From Candidatus Geothermarchaeota archaeon (GTDB taxonomy: Archaea > Thermoproteota > Nitrososphaeria > Geothermarchaeales > JDFR-13), in NCBI GenBank assembly GCA_015522055.1, contig WAMZ01000097.1, positions 1 to 18,730 on the forward strand: a DNA stretch of 18,730 nucleotides, written 5' to 3'. Position numbers and translations under genes: made by a program. The notes below the pieces were generated by a model, which ran no database searches, had not been told where the DNA came from, and saw only the letters and a program-made list of their open reading frames with translations. Positions 1-6,970 of this stretch are shown piece after piece (position 1 is the first letter of the stretch; every line of letters starts with the position of its first letter).

Positions 1-516
1 GGTGTGAGGGGTGGTAGGGCTAAATATTATCTCGATAAATTTGTTAAGATGCATAGTGATGAACTGGGTGGGGCTCAGGTTATCGATTATAGGGGGGCTC
101 CGGTTCCCATCGGTGGCCTCATTAAGAATAACGTGGGTGATGGATTTATTTTGGTTGGGGACGCCGCGGGGACTGTTATTCCATTGACGGGGGCTGGTAT
201 GCACAGCTCGGGTGTGGCTGGATTGGCTGCGGGTAAGGTCGCGGCTGAGGCCGTCGAGGCGGGTGATTATAGTGCCGATTTCCTCTCGAGGTGGCGTAAG
301 GAATATTCTAAATGGATAGATAAGATTCGTTTCAGCCTTAAGGTTATGCGTTTCTTGGAGAGGCTTAGTGACGATGAGCTTAACTCCCTTGCTGATGTCC
401 TAAGGCCGGATGATATAGTTAAGCTTGCTAATGGGGAGAATGTATTTAGTGTAGCTAGGCGTCTATTGAGGCATCCAGGCATCTCATATAAGCTTGCCAG
501 GGCGATTATTGGTTAG
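1..516 (+). CDS. Geranylgeranyl reductase-family FAD-dependent oxidoreductase (3' part, cut by window edge)
   Basis: Reading is open from base 1 (GGT, then GTG at 4) to TAG at 514-516, so only the C-terminal ~171 residues are present. The segment carries the second FAD-contact motif of the geranylgeranyl reductase family, GDAAG followed by P-x-TGAG (residues 52-65 counted from the GTG), then a small-residue helix (SSGVAGLAAGKVAAEAV) and the basic helical tail usual for this family. Members are flavoproteins that reduce the double bonds of geranylgeranyl chains; in archaea they saturate membrane ether lipids. The N-terminal Rossmann half lies outside the window, so substrate cannot be judged; related FAD enzymes such as FixC-like or halogenase-like proteins share the motif. 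It ends 4 bp before the convergent ATPase gene, leaving no separate terminator. Confidence 0.82.
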   Translation, partial: GVRGGRAKYYLDKFVKMHSDELGGAQVIDYRGAPVPIGGLIKNNVGDGFILVGDAAGTVIPLTGAGMHSSGVAGLAAGKVAAEAVEAGDYSADFLSRWRKEYSKWIDKIRFSLKVMRFLERLSDDELNSLADVLRPDDIVKLANGENVFSVARRLLRHPGISYKLARAIIG

Positions 517-520
517 ATGT

Positions 521-1783
521 CTATGCTATGAGGAGGAATAGCCACATCGGGAGTATATATATCTCTACATCCTTCTTTACATAGTCAAAGATATCTTTGG
601 ATACGAGGATACCCATCTTTGCACCCATCTTCCTGAAGCCGGTCTCAACCTTCTTTATCTCCCTCCTGGTTAGTCTCTTGATATACCTTATAGATACTGG
701 GATGGTCTCTCCATCCCTCTCCCATATCAAGTCGATCTCTTTTCCTCCTCTGGCCCAGAAGTATCTAGCACCTATTGACCTTGCGATGAGGCCGCCCAAT
801 ACCTTCCCCATATATATCTCATCCTCTATCCTCCCCATGTGGATGGGGTATGTGAGTATATGGTTGTATGGATATATCTTTATATTGCTCCTTGCTCTCC
901 TCCTACCTGAGGCTAGGTTCTTCAGCTGTAGCAGTAGATATGTATTGTATGCATTTTTTAGGTAATTTGTTAGGGACCTCACATCCTTACCTATCATCTC
1001 TGATAGTTTATTATAGTAAATTGGTGTACCCGGATTTAGATATAGATAGGAGATTAGGGACTTCATTAATTCATAGTCCCTCTTCTTGCTTAACTGTACT
1101 GATAGATTTATCATCTGCTCTAGTATCTCACTTAATGTATTTATATACTCCCTTCTGTTTCTGAATCCCCTCCCTACCAATACATTTAATCCTCCATTCT
1201 GGAGGTATTCCTCGAACTCCTTCGATAAGTCTATATTTTCAATATATAGCATCTTTAGCTTCTGATAGTCTAGGGGGAATTCCCCTACCTTGATCCCTTT
1301 ATATGCTAGGTATTCTCTGAAGGTTAGGGGCTTAATCTCTATGGCTTCACCATCATACTCCCTCACAAGCTCGGCATTTATCCTATATGGGGATAATATA
1401 ATTAGCTTGGCGGGGTAGTTATCAACTACTTTTGACTTCAGTTTATTTAATATCGACCTGTTTAGATACATATTGTCTATAATTACGTGTACTGGTAGTG
1501 CCTTGTTTATAGTCTCTCTATCCACCATCCTCTTTACCCTGTTGACCATCTTGTGGAAGGTGTATCTGTCTTCCCTATATGTGTATAATACAGTCTGTAT
1601 CCCCAGTATATCCAATGCTTTATAGACTATGTCTTTAATACCTACCCCATACTCACCATGGATGCATATGATTGACTTATTATTTATAGTCGTAACTACC
1701 CTATCAATAATATTTTTCCTTATATCATTCAATACATTCTCGTTTATCATCTCCTTTACAAGTAATTTTTTACCCTTCTTCAT
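521..1783 (-). CDS. AAA_14/DUF4143-type ATPase with degenerate motifs
   Basis: A 420-residue protein with the AAA_14/DUF4143 layout: N-terminal P-loop region, central winged-helix-like segment (about 235-290) and C-terminal PD-(D/E)XK-like domain (about 320-400). The P-loop reads GEYGVGIKD (43-51): the lysine is one place too late and no Ser/Thr follows, unlike GxxxxGK[ST]. The Walker B strand is VIIDN (100-104) rather than LDE. The family hallmark L-x-FREYL is present (153-159). The C-terminal core is EIDLIWERDGETIPVSIRY, where relatives normally show E-[VI]-D ... P-[IV]-E-V-K, so the E-x-K pair is S-x-R here. Function is unknown; such genes are abundant and mobile-like in hyperthermophilic archaea, some linked to toxin-antitoxin or defence roles. 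The ATG follows a GGGG-rich leader. It stands alone, divergent from the tandem-SIS gene and convergent with the GGR gene. The AAA_14 assignment is firm; the inactivity is inference. Confidence 0.75.
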   Translation of the reverse strand: MKKGKKLLVKEMINENVLNDIRKNIIDRVVTTINNKSIICIHGEYGVGIKDIVYKALDILGIQTVLYTYREDRYTFHKMVNRVKRMVDRETINKALPVHVIIDNMYLNRSILNKLKSKVVDNYPAKLIILSPYRINAELVREYDGEAIEIKPLTFREYLAYKGIKVGEFPLDYQKLKMLYIENIDLSKEFEEYLQNGGLNVLVGRGFRNRREYINTLSEILEQMINLSVQLSKKRDYELMKSLISYLYLNPGTPIYYNKLSEMIGKDVRSLTNYLKNAYNTYLLLQLKNLASGRRRARSNIKIYPYNHILTYPIHMGRIEDEIYMGKVLGGLIARSIGARYFWARGGKEIDLIWERDGETIPVSIRYIKRLTRREIKKVETGFRKMGAKMGILVSKDIFDYVKKDVEIYILPMWLFLLIA

Positions 1784-1987
1784 TCCCCATTCACTAAGTA
1801 GTAATTAATGCATAATTAAGTTGCTCTATATATATGTTGAGTATATAGGATTCGAATGATGCGTGGTTAAAAGCTGAAATATATATCTACTACCTATTAG
1901 TTAATGAAATAGTATCCTTAAGCTATAAGCCTGAAATTATATATGTGTCTAATAATCATATTTTCTATAATCGGTGAATAGACCCCC
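1784..1987. promoter_or_regulatory. Divergent promoter region between the ATPase and tandem-SIS genes
   Basis: A 204-bp AT-rich gap between two divergent starts. It must hold both promoters. Several TATA-like runs are visible (for example around 1812-1822 for the minus-strand gene and around 1933-1945 for the plus-strand gene), but none is clearly best. The plus-strand ATG at 1988 has no Shine-Dalgarno core upstream. No tRNA or convincing small RNA was recognised. Confidence 0.4.
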
Positions 1988-3115
1988 ATGAGATACAAGT
2001 ATATAGAGACTATATATCATAATGTTAAGGCTGTGGATAATGAGCAACTTAACTCTCTATATAACTACCTGAGAAACCATGACTGTATCATAGTATATGG
2101 ATCTGGAAGGAGCTATGCGGCTATAAAGATAGCTTTGAGCCAATATTCCAAGATGAAAGGATCGCCTTTTATAATCACGCCTGAAGACCCGGGTTTCCCT
2201 GGAAATAATATGTATGAGGCTTTGGATATCCTTAGGGAACGGTTTAACAAAATTTTTCTTCTTATCAACTCGGGTAGTGGCGAGTCTCTTGAGCCGCTCA
2301 TCGTGGCCAAGGACTTCACGAAATATATTGATGATAATGGTGTTAATGACCTGGCGTTGGGTGTCATTACATCTAAACCCGATAGCTCATTGGGTAAGTT
2401 GGCGAGGGAATATGGGGTTCTCCTACATCTTAGGGGGAGGGAGGAGCATAAGATCGACGACTTCTTGACAAGTGGGATTATGGGTGATACCTTCGAGTTA
2501 GGTAGCCTACTGCTGTTGACCGCCTTAATCAAGTCTATCTATCTGGGGTCGAGTGACTATTTCCATGATATTGTCGACGCCTACTACGAACGTATATATG
2601 AACTTTTGGATAGATATGTTGATTCCAAGACGTTTGGCACGATGGTTGACATGATGGCTCGTAGGAGCAATGTATTCGTCGGGGGTAGGGGTAGTGCCCA
2701 TGAGGTAGCTACCATGCTTGTTATCCGGCTAAACCACATTAAATATGCTATTGGCGACCATGTATACCGCGCCAGGGGATCCAATACTCCCAGGCCCCGG
2801 CCGGGGGACCTGGGCATATTAATATCATGCTCGGGTGAGACCCCGGCGGTGATTTCATGGGCCAGGAGTCTACAGGCATCCGGTGCATATGTGGTTGCCA
2901 TAGTTGGTAACCCTAACTCGCTGCTGGCTAGGATTGTTGATAATAAAATCATTATTGATTCGGCACCGGTGGAGAGACATGTTCCCCGGGACTTCTACCT
3001 ATATGCATCCTTCCTGTTAAGCCCTCTACCGATCAGATTAATTGAGAGGTTCAAGGAGGAGGGCCTAATCCTCCCAGAATCCATATTAAGGTATTATCAT
3101 TCAATTGTTGAATAA
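1988..3115 (+). CDS. Tandem SIS-domain protein, second half 6-phospho-3-hexuloisomerase-like
   Basis: A 375-residue protein made of two sugar-isomerase (SIS) domains. The first (about 33-185) shows VYGSGRSY (36-43) and the phosphate-binding strand-turn INSGSGES (93-100). The second (about 228-375) shows VFVGGRGSAHEVATMLVIRLNH (229-250), a S-N-TP-R-P-x-PGD stretch, ISCSGET (279-285) and a C-terminal IL-x-YYH-x-x-x-E tail. That second half runs parallel to 6-phospho-3-hexuloisomerase (PHI: GxGRSG, MRLMHLG, TTP, GD, SGSGET, and a terminal RH motif). PHI is normally a single ~180-residue SIS domain that isomerises hexulose-6-phosphate in the ribulose monophosphate pathway, which many archaea run in reverse to make ribulose-5-phosphate. 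Double-SIS layouts are also seen in phosphoglucose/phosphomannose isomerases and the GlmS isomerase domain, so the substrate is uncertain. The next gene starts 9 bp downstream, so they are probably cotranscribed. Confidence 0.72.
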   Translation: MRYKYIETIYHNVKAVDNEQLNSLYNYLRNHDCIIVYGSGRSYAAIKIALSQYSKMKGSPFIITPEDPGFPGNNMYEALDILRERFNKIFLLINSGSGESLEPLIVAKDFTKYIDDNGVNDLALGVITSKPDSSLGKLAREYGVLLHLRGREEHKIDDFLTSGIMGDTFELGSLLLLTALIKSIYLGSSDYFHDIVDAYYERIYELLDRYVDSKTFGTMVDMMARRSNVFVGGRGSAHEVATMLVIRLNHIKYAIGDHVYRARGSNTPRPRPGDLGILISCSGETPAVISWARSLQASGAYVVAIVGNPNSLLARIVDNKIIIDSAPVERHVPRDFYLYASFLLSPLPIRLIERFKEEGLILPESILRYYHSIVE

Positions 3116-3124
3116 GGGTGGGTT

Positions 3125-4009
3125 ATGAGGCTTCTTAGGCCCTTCGACCCTTGGCGCAACCCCTGGTGTACATGCCCACCTAAATATACACTTAACCCAT
3201 ACACAGGCTGTGGACATGGATGTAAGTATTGCTATATATCGTCATATATCAGGGATGCATTTAACCCAAGGCCTAAGGATAAAATTATACGTTACTTGGC
3301 TAGGGACTTGAGGGAGGCCGTTAGACCTAATATCGTTGCGATTTCATATAGTAGCGATCCCTATACCCCACCTGAGGATAGGCTTAGGATGATGCCAGCC
3401 ATCCTCAAATTATTTAGAGACTATGGCTGGAAGGTATTAATAGCTACCAAATCCAACTTGGTAACACGGGATATAGATTTGCTTGTTGATATGGATTGTG
3501 TAGTATCGATCACCTTGACAACCCTCGATGGGTGGTTGGCTTCCTTAATCGAGCCTGGGGCGCCTAAACCGAGTGATAGGCTCGATGCTATATATCGTCT
3601 TGCACAGGATGGTGTGCCTGTATCTGTTCGTCTAGACCCAATTATACCATCACTGAATGATGATTTGGAGGAGATTAGGGAGCTGGTTTCCGAAGCTATC
3701 TCCATGGGAGCTAGGCATATTGTATCTTCTGTCTATAAAGCCAAGCCCGACAGTATGCGCCGGTTGATCGATACATTGGGTAGAGAGTTAGATGGGTTGC
3801 TCAGCCTATATAGTCAGGGCTTCAATTGGTATGGCTATAGATATCCCCCATCATCATATAGATATAGGGTATTGAAGATGGTTAAATCGGTCGTTGAAAA
3901 GGTTGATGCTAATGTTGGTTTCACCACGTGTAGGGAAGGATTTAAGGATATTGATGATCCAGGTACATACTGTGATGCGCAGCATTTACTGGGTTTATCA
4001 TACTTTTAA
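3125..4009 (+). CDS. Radical SAM protein, spore photoproduct lyase-like (SplB/Rv2578c, COG1533 type)
   Basis: A 294-residue protein with the radical SAM cluster C29-x3-C33-x2-C36 in the context Y-TGCGHGCKYCY, the signature of the SplB/Rv2578c group, preceded by a P-x-YTLNPY stretch typical of it. Extra cysteines C15 and C17 lie just ahead. The following segments (SYSSDPYTPPE, ATKSNLVTRD, ITLTT, VRLDPIIP) match the usual barrel strands of the group. Characterised relatives repair thymine spore photoproduct in Firmicutes; most archaeal members have no known substrate, and this one should not be assumed to repair DNA. The ATG at 3125 follows GGTGG (3117-3121) with 3 bases between, and lies 9 bp after the SIS gene, so translation from a shared message is likely. 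Stop at 4007-4009. Confidence 0.8.
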   Translation: MRLLRPFDPWRNPWCTCPPKYTLNPYTGCGHGCKYCYISSYIRDAFNPRPKDKIIRYLARDLREAVRPNIVAISYSSDPYTPPEDRLRMMPAILKLFRDYGWKVLIATKSNLVTRDIDLLVDMDCVVSITLTTLDGWLASLIEPGAPKPSDRLDAIYRLAQDGVPVSVRLDPIIPSLNDDLEEIRELVSEAISMGARHIVSSVYKAKPDSMRRLIDTLGRELDGLLSLYSQGFNWYGYRYPPSSYRYRVLKMVKSVVEKVDANVGFTTCREGFKDIDDPGTYCDAQHLLGLSYF

Positions 4010-4039
4010 TACTCTGAGATGGATTAAATATTTATATAG

Positions 4040-4107
4040 TGTATAGCCTTGATTTAAATAATATATAATAATTATACTTTCGGGTCTTGTTAATCTGGGT
4101 GATAGGT
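4040..4107 (+). promoter_or_regulatory. Promoter and Shine-Dalgarno region of the Tes-like gene
   Basis: AT-rich stretch after the radical SAM gene with TATA-like runs around 4035-4045 and 4056-4070. The core GGTGA lies at 4098-4102, five bases before TTG 4108; this is the reason for choosing 4108 over the upstream in-frame TTG at 4087 or GTG at 4099, which have no such core in front. Confidence 0.45.
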
Positions 4108-5982
4108 TTGTCTATATCGGAAGAGGTTGAGAAGCCGGGTGACTTATCCCTACTGATAACCGATGACGCCCGTGTAAAGTATCCTGAGTTGGCTAAAAGG
4201 GATTCTCTAGAGCTCTATGATGCTGTGGGGCGTGAGATTAGGGCGAGGGGTTTGTTCCCCGTTAGAGGCCAGGATTTCCAGGTGAAGATTTCAGCTAATC
4301 CCCAGCTTAGCCCTGGTGAGAAACTTGTTCGGAAGACGTTGTCTGTCTGTAATGAATGTAGGAGCCTGATTAGGGCTATAGTTCTTGAGCGTGATAATAA
4401 GATATGGATTAGGAAGGCCTGCCCAGACCATGGGGTTATGGAGGAGATATACTGGGGTGACGCTGAGTTTTATTATAAGAAGAGTATGGAGGCAAATGAG
4501 GGGCATGGTATCGAGAATCCATATGTCGATATATTAAATGCATGTCCATTCAACTGTGGCTTATGTGCTAGGCATAGGAGCCATACCGCCTTGCTTAACC
4601 TAGTTATTACTAATAGATGCCACTTAGGCTGTTGGTATTGTTTCTTTTATGCCCAAGCCGCTGGATATGTCTATGAGCCGACACTGAATCACATAAAGTT
4701 TATGTTGGCCGCTGCTAGGCGGCAGAAGCCGGTGCCAGCCAAGGCTGTCCAGATAACTGGTGGAGAGCCTACTATGCGGGATGATCTGATAGAGATTATT
4801 AGGGCGGCTAAGGAGCTTGGCTATGAGCATGTGCAGCTGAACACGACGGGTATAACATTCATGTTTAAGCCTGATTTGGCGAGACAGGTTAGGGAGGCTG
4901 GTGTCAACACGATATATATGAGTTTCGATGGTGTATCCCCAATAACTAATCCTAAGAATCACTGGGAAGTTCCGTATATCTTGGATGTGTTTAGAAGTGT
5001 GGGTATGGGGGCTGTTCTGGTCCCAACTGTCACCAAGAGTGGGAATCTAAAGGAAGTTGGTGCCATGGTCCGTTTCGGTCTGAAGTTTAATGATGTTATT
5101 AGAGGCGTCAATTTCCAACCTATTAGCCTGGTTGGTAGGGTTCCTAGGAAGGAGCGTGAGAGGCTTAGGGTAACTATTCCGGATGTAATTAAGGCTATCG
5201 AGGAGCAGTTGGATGGACAGGTTAGGATGGAGGATTGGTATAGCGTGCCGATAACTATACCTATCAGTAGATTTGTTGAGGCTGTTACGGGTAAGCCCCA
5301 GTTCACTATGTCTAATCACTTTGCATGTGGAACCGCTACATATGTGATGCAGGATAGGAAGACTGGTAGGATAACAGCGCTTCCACAGTTTATAGATGTA
5401 TATGGGTTATCTAAATACTTGGAGGAGTTGACCGAGTATATAAAGAGGGGTGGAAGCAGAAAAATCGCGATGTTCAAATTACTGTATAAATTGAATAGTT
5501 TTGTGGATTGGAAGAAGACTCCAGAGCAGCTGAGGAAGAGGAAGAGGCTTCTGAGGATAATCTATAAAATATTCGTCAAGCATGACTATAATGCCCTAGG
5601 AGAGTTCCACTACAATTCACTATTCCTAGGTATGATGCACTTCATGGATGAATATAACTATGATGTCGCTAGGGTCGAGAGGTGTGATATCCATTATGTA
5701 ACTCCGGATGGTAGGGTTGTTCCATTCTGTACCTTCAACGTTTTCCCAGAGATATATAGGGATAAGGCCCAGATGGCCTATTCAATCAGTCTAAAGGACT
5801 ATCTTAGGATGAAGGGCTTCACGAGTATGGCTGCCGAGAGATACAGGAGGAATATTAGGAAGCTTGAGGCAGGGGAGCCCTACAGGAGGTATTATGAGGG
5901 CTTCTGGGATCCAAGCCAATTGAGTTATGAGGAGAAGAAGCAGATATCTATGAGGTTCGGAGTACCAGTGGTCGAGGATTAA
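4108..5982 (+). CDS. Radical SAM enzyme, tetraether lipid synthase (Tes)-like
   Basis: A 624-residue protein (TTG start at 4108, chosen from the GGTGA core five bases upstream). Numbered from there, an N-terminal cysteine-rich module has C81-x2-C84 and C105-P-D-H-G, then C146-x3-C150-x2-C153, followed by the radical SAM cluster C171-x3-C175-x2-C178 in NRCHLGCWYCFF and the SAM-binding ITGGEPT (about 216-222). Further conserved cysteines occur at 407, 526 and 541. This order matches COG1964 (MJ0619 family), which includes archaeal Tes. Tes joins two archaeol units tail-to-tail to form macrocyclic or tetraether lipids at the membrane. An alternative is a methanopterin-type methylase, the earlier role proposed for MJ0619 itself, or another member acting on unactivated carbon. 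The multiple cysteine sets suggest several iron-sulfur clusters. A small unknown gene follows 34 bp downstream with its own promoter-like sequence. Confidence 0.78.
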   Translation: MSISEEVEKPGDLSLLITDDARVKYPELAKRDSLELYDAVGREIRARGLFPVRGQDFQVKISANPQLSPGEKLVRKTLSVCNECRSLIRAIVLERDNKIWIRKACPDHGVMEEIYWGDAEFYYKKSMEANEGHGIENPYVDILNACPFNCGLCARHRSHTALLNLVITNRCHLGCWYCFFYAQAAGYVYEPTLNHIKFMLAAARRQKPVPAKAVQITGGEPTMRDDLIEIIRAAKELGYEHVQLNTTGITFMFKPDLARQVREAGVNTIYMSFDGVSPITNPKNHWEVPYILDVFRSVGMGAVLVPTVTKSGNLKEVGAMVRFGLKFNDVIRGVNFQPISLVGRVPRKERERLRVTIPDVIKAIEEQLDGQVRMEDWYSVPITIPISRFVEAVTGKPQFTMSNHFACGTATYVMQDRKTGRITALPQFIDVYGLSKYLEELTEYIKRGGSRKIAMFKLLYKLNSFVDWKKTPEQLRKRKRLLRIIYKIFVKHDYNALGEFHYNSLFLGMMHFMDEYNYDVARVERCDIHYVTPDGRVVPFCTFNVFPEIYRDKAQMAYSISLKDYLRMKGFTSMAAERYRRNIRKLEAGEPYRRYYEGFWDPSQLSYEEKKQISMRFGVPVVED

Positions 5983-5991
5983 GCTATATAA

Positions 5992-6016
5992 CATCTATTT
6001 ATCCATATTATTTGAT
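5992..6016 (+). promoter_or_regulatory. Likely promoter for a leaderless small gene
   Basis: The 34-bp gap after the Tes-like gene has a TATA-like CTATTTAT at about 5994-6001, some 20-25 bases before ATG 6017, and no Shine-Dalgarno core in front of that ATG. This is the arrangement of a leaderless archaeal transcript, so the small gene may be transcribed on its own as well as by read-through. Confidence 0.35.
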
Positions 6017-6418
6017 ATGAAGCTCTTCGGATACAACCTGGATTATGAAAATAGTTATCAGAAGTGGTCTTTCCTCATTAGCCATAAGTTGTTTAAGCGT
6101 GAGGGTGAGCGATATATCGAGATGGAGGGTGAGGCTGTAGAGGTCGACGATGAGGTTGCCCTCCACTTCGAGAAGATTTTCTCTAGATACCTTAAGATAG
6201 CCTATGTAGATATATTGAATGCCGATAGGGCAGATCTAAAAGTATCTGTATACTATTTAGATGAGCCTGCGATTATGGTGCATAAGGTGGTCTGGAGGCA
6301 TTTAGATAATAAGGTAACTTATATAGTTTATGATGTTTCTTCTGGGGAGCCCCCGCAGCATCTGGAGGAGCCGGAGTGTAGGGAGCTGCTATCTGTGTTC
6401 GGTATCCCAATATTCTAG
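6017..6418 (+). CDS. Small protein of unknown function (133 aa)
   Basis: I do not recognise this protein. It is 133 residues, soluble-looking (no long hydrophobic segment, no signal peptide), rich in Glu, Asp, Lys and Tyr, with an alternating beta-like pattern (about 76-108: VSVYYLDEPAIMVHKVVW then VTYIVYDVSS) and a hydrophobic C-terminus ending GIPIF. One cysteine lies near the end. Codon use (ATA, AGG) resembles its neighbours, which supports it being a real gene. It starts 34 bp after the Tes-like gene on the same strand, and its last 30 bases overlap tail-to-tail with the regulator gene on the opposite strand. The position after Tes may mean a shared role, but nothing in the sequence shows it. 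Confidence 0.6.
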   Translation: MKLFGYNLDYENSYQKWSFLISHKLFKREGERYIEMEGEAVEVDDEVALHFEKIFSRYLKIAYVDILNADRADLKVSVYYLDEPAIMVHKVVWRHLDNKVTYIVYDVSSGEPPQHLEEPECRELLSVFGIPIF

Positions 6419-6796
6419 TATTGTCTCACAGAGTTTACACTCCTCTTTCTCCCCTATATCTTCTAGGAGCATATGGTAGTCGCATAGATATCCCTTCCTA
6501 ATCACTTCTATAATTATCTTATTGATATGCTTGGCAAGTTCCTCCGGGTTGGGTTTCTCCTTTATAATAGTCTCACTCAACTTATCAACCATATTATTAA
6601 TCTCTGTGTCTCTGAGGTGGTCCACATACTTTCCACGTGACTTCGTTAAATAATATGATACGGCTGCCTGGGTCACATGTAGTAGTGACGCTATTTCCTT
6701 CTGTTTCAAACCATATTTCTTGGTAAGCTTCTCCGCGAGGAGCCCCCTAACGGCTGGTAATGCCGTTTTCACAATTACTTCATACGGTGTTAGCAT
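6389..6796 (-). CDS. XRE-like HTH transcription regulator with C-terminal cysteine cluster (COG2522 type)
   Basis: A protein of 135 residues if started at ATG 6796, which has GGTGG (6803-6799) two bases upstream; the frame could also start at TTG 6805. The helix-turn-helix is at about 29-55 (GLKQKEIASLLHVTQAAVSYYL), with the classic Q-x-x-A-x-x-L ... T-x-x-A-V-S-x-x-L spacing of lambda-repressor-type folds. The C-terminal half has a helical stretch and then C105 plus C120-x2-C123, which could bind zinc or an iron-sulfur cluster; this layout fits archaeal COG2522 regulators. The gene is divergent from the MBL-fold hydrolase, and the region between them carries four perfect small dyads, so autoregulation and control of the hydrolase are likely. 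Its 3' end overlaps the unknown small gene by 30 bp in antisense. Confidence 0.75.
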   Translation of the reverse strand: MLTPYEVIVKTALPAVRGLLAEKLTKKYGLKQKEIASLLHVTQAAVSYYLTKSRGKYVDHLRDTEINNMVDKLSETIIKEKPNPEELAKHINKIIIEVIRKGYLCDYHMLLEDIGEKEECKLCETILEYWDTEHR

Positions 6797-6806
6797 GTCC
6801 ACCAAC

Positions 6807-6908
6807 CAATAATTTATTGACTATAACTATGTTATAAATATGTATATATCCCCAAATTGGGGCCTCGCCACAAACAGAGATTATCCTCCAATTAAATATT
6901 TACATTGG
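6807..6908. promoter_or_regulatory. Dyad-rich divergent operator/promoter region
   Basis: Four perfect inverted repeats occur within about 100 bp between the regulator and MBL genes. They are CAATAA-T-TTATTG (6807-6819), TATAAC-TAT-GTTATA (6822-6836), CCCCAA-A-TTGGGG (6850-6862), and CCAAT ... ATTGG (6888-6908) enclosing the palindrome TAAATATTTA (6893-6902). The loops are too short for RNA hairpins in most, so protein binding is the more natural reading. A minus-strand TATA-like TTTATAACA lies at about 6839-6831, which would place the regulator transcript start near 6807-6819. Plus-strand TATA candidates are the TAAATATTTA core and TATTTAATAA (6911-6920). Confidence 0.5.
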
Positions 6909-6970
6909 AATATTTAATAACCAAGATATAAATGTTAGTTTCTGATTCATTGATTTTTTGGTGGCTTGGC

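Noticed and set aside
1849..1858. T-loop-like GATTCGAAT suggesting a tRNA gene
   Set aside because: No matching acceptor stem, anticodon arm or D arm could be folded around it.
1853..1940. C/D-box small RNA candidate (ATGATGC, CTGA, TAATGAA, CCTGA) between the ATPase and SIS genes
   Set aside because: The C box is imperfect and the spacings between boxes (about 27 and 22 bases in the second half) do not fit archaeal C/D RNAs, which are tightly spaced. Box-like words are common by chance in AT-rich DNA.
2113..2532. 139-codon open frame on the minus strand opposite the tandem-SIS gene
   Set aside because: Antisense shadow of a conserved SIS domain, with no start signal and no recognisable domain.
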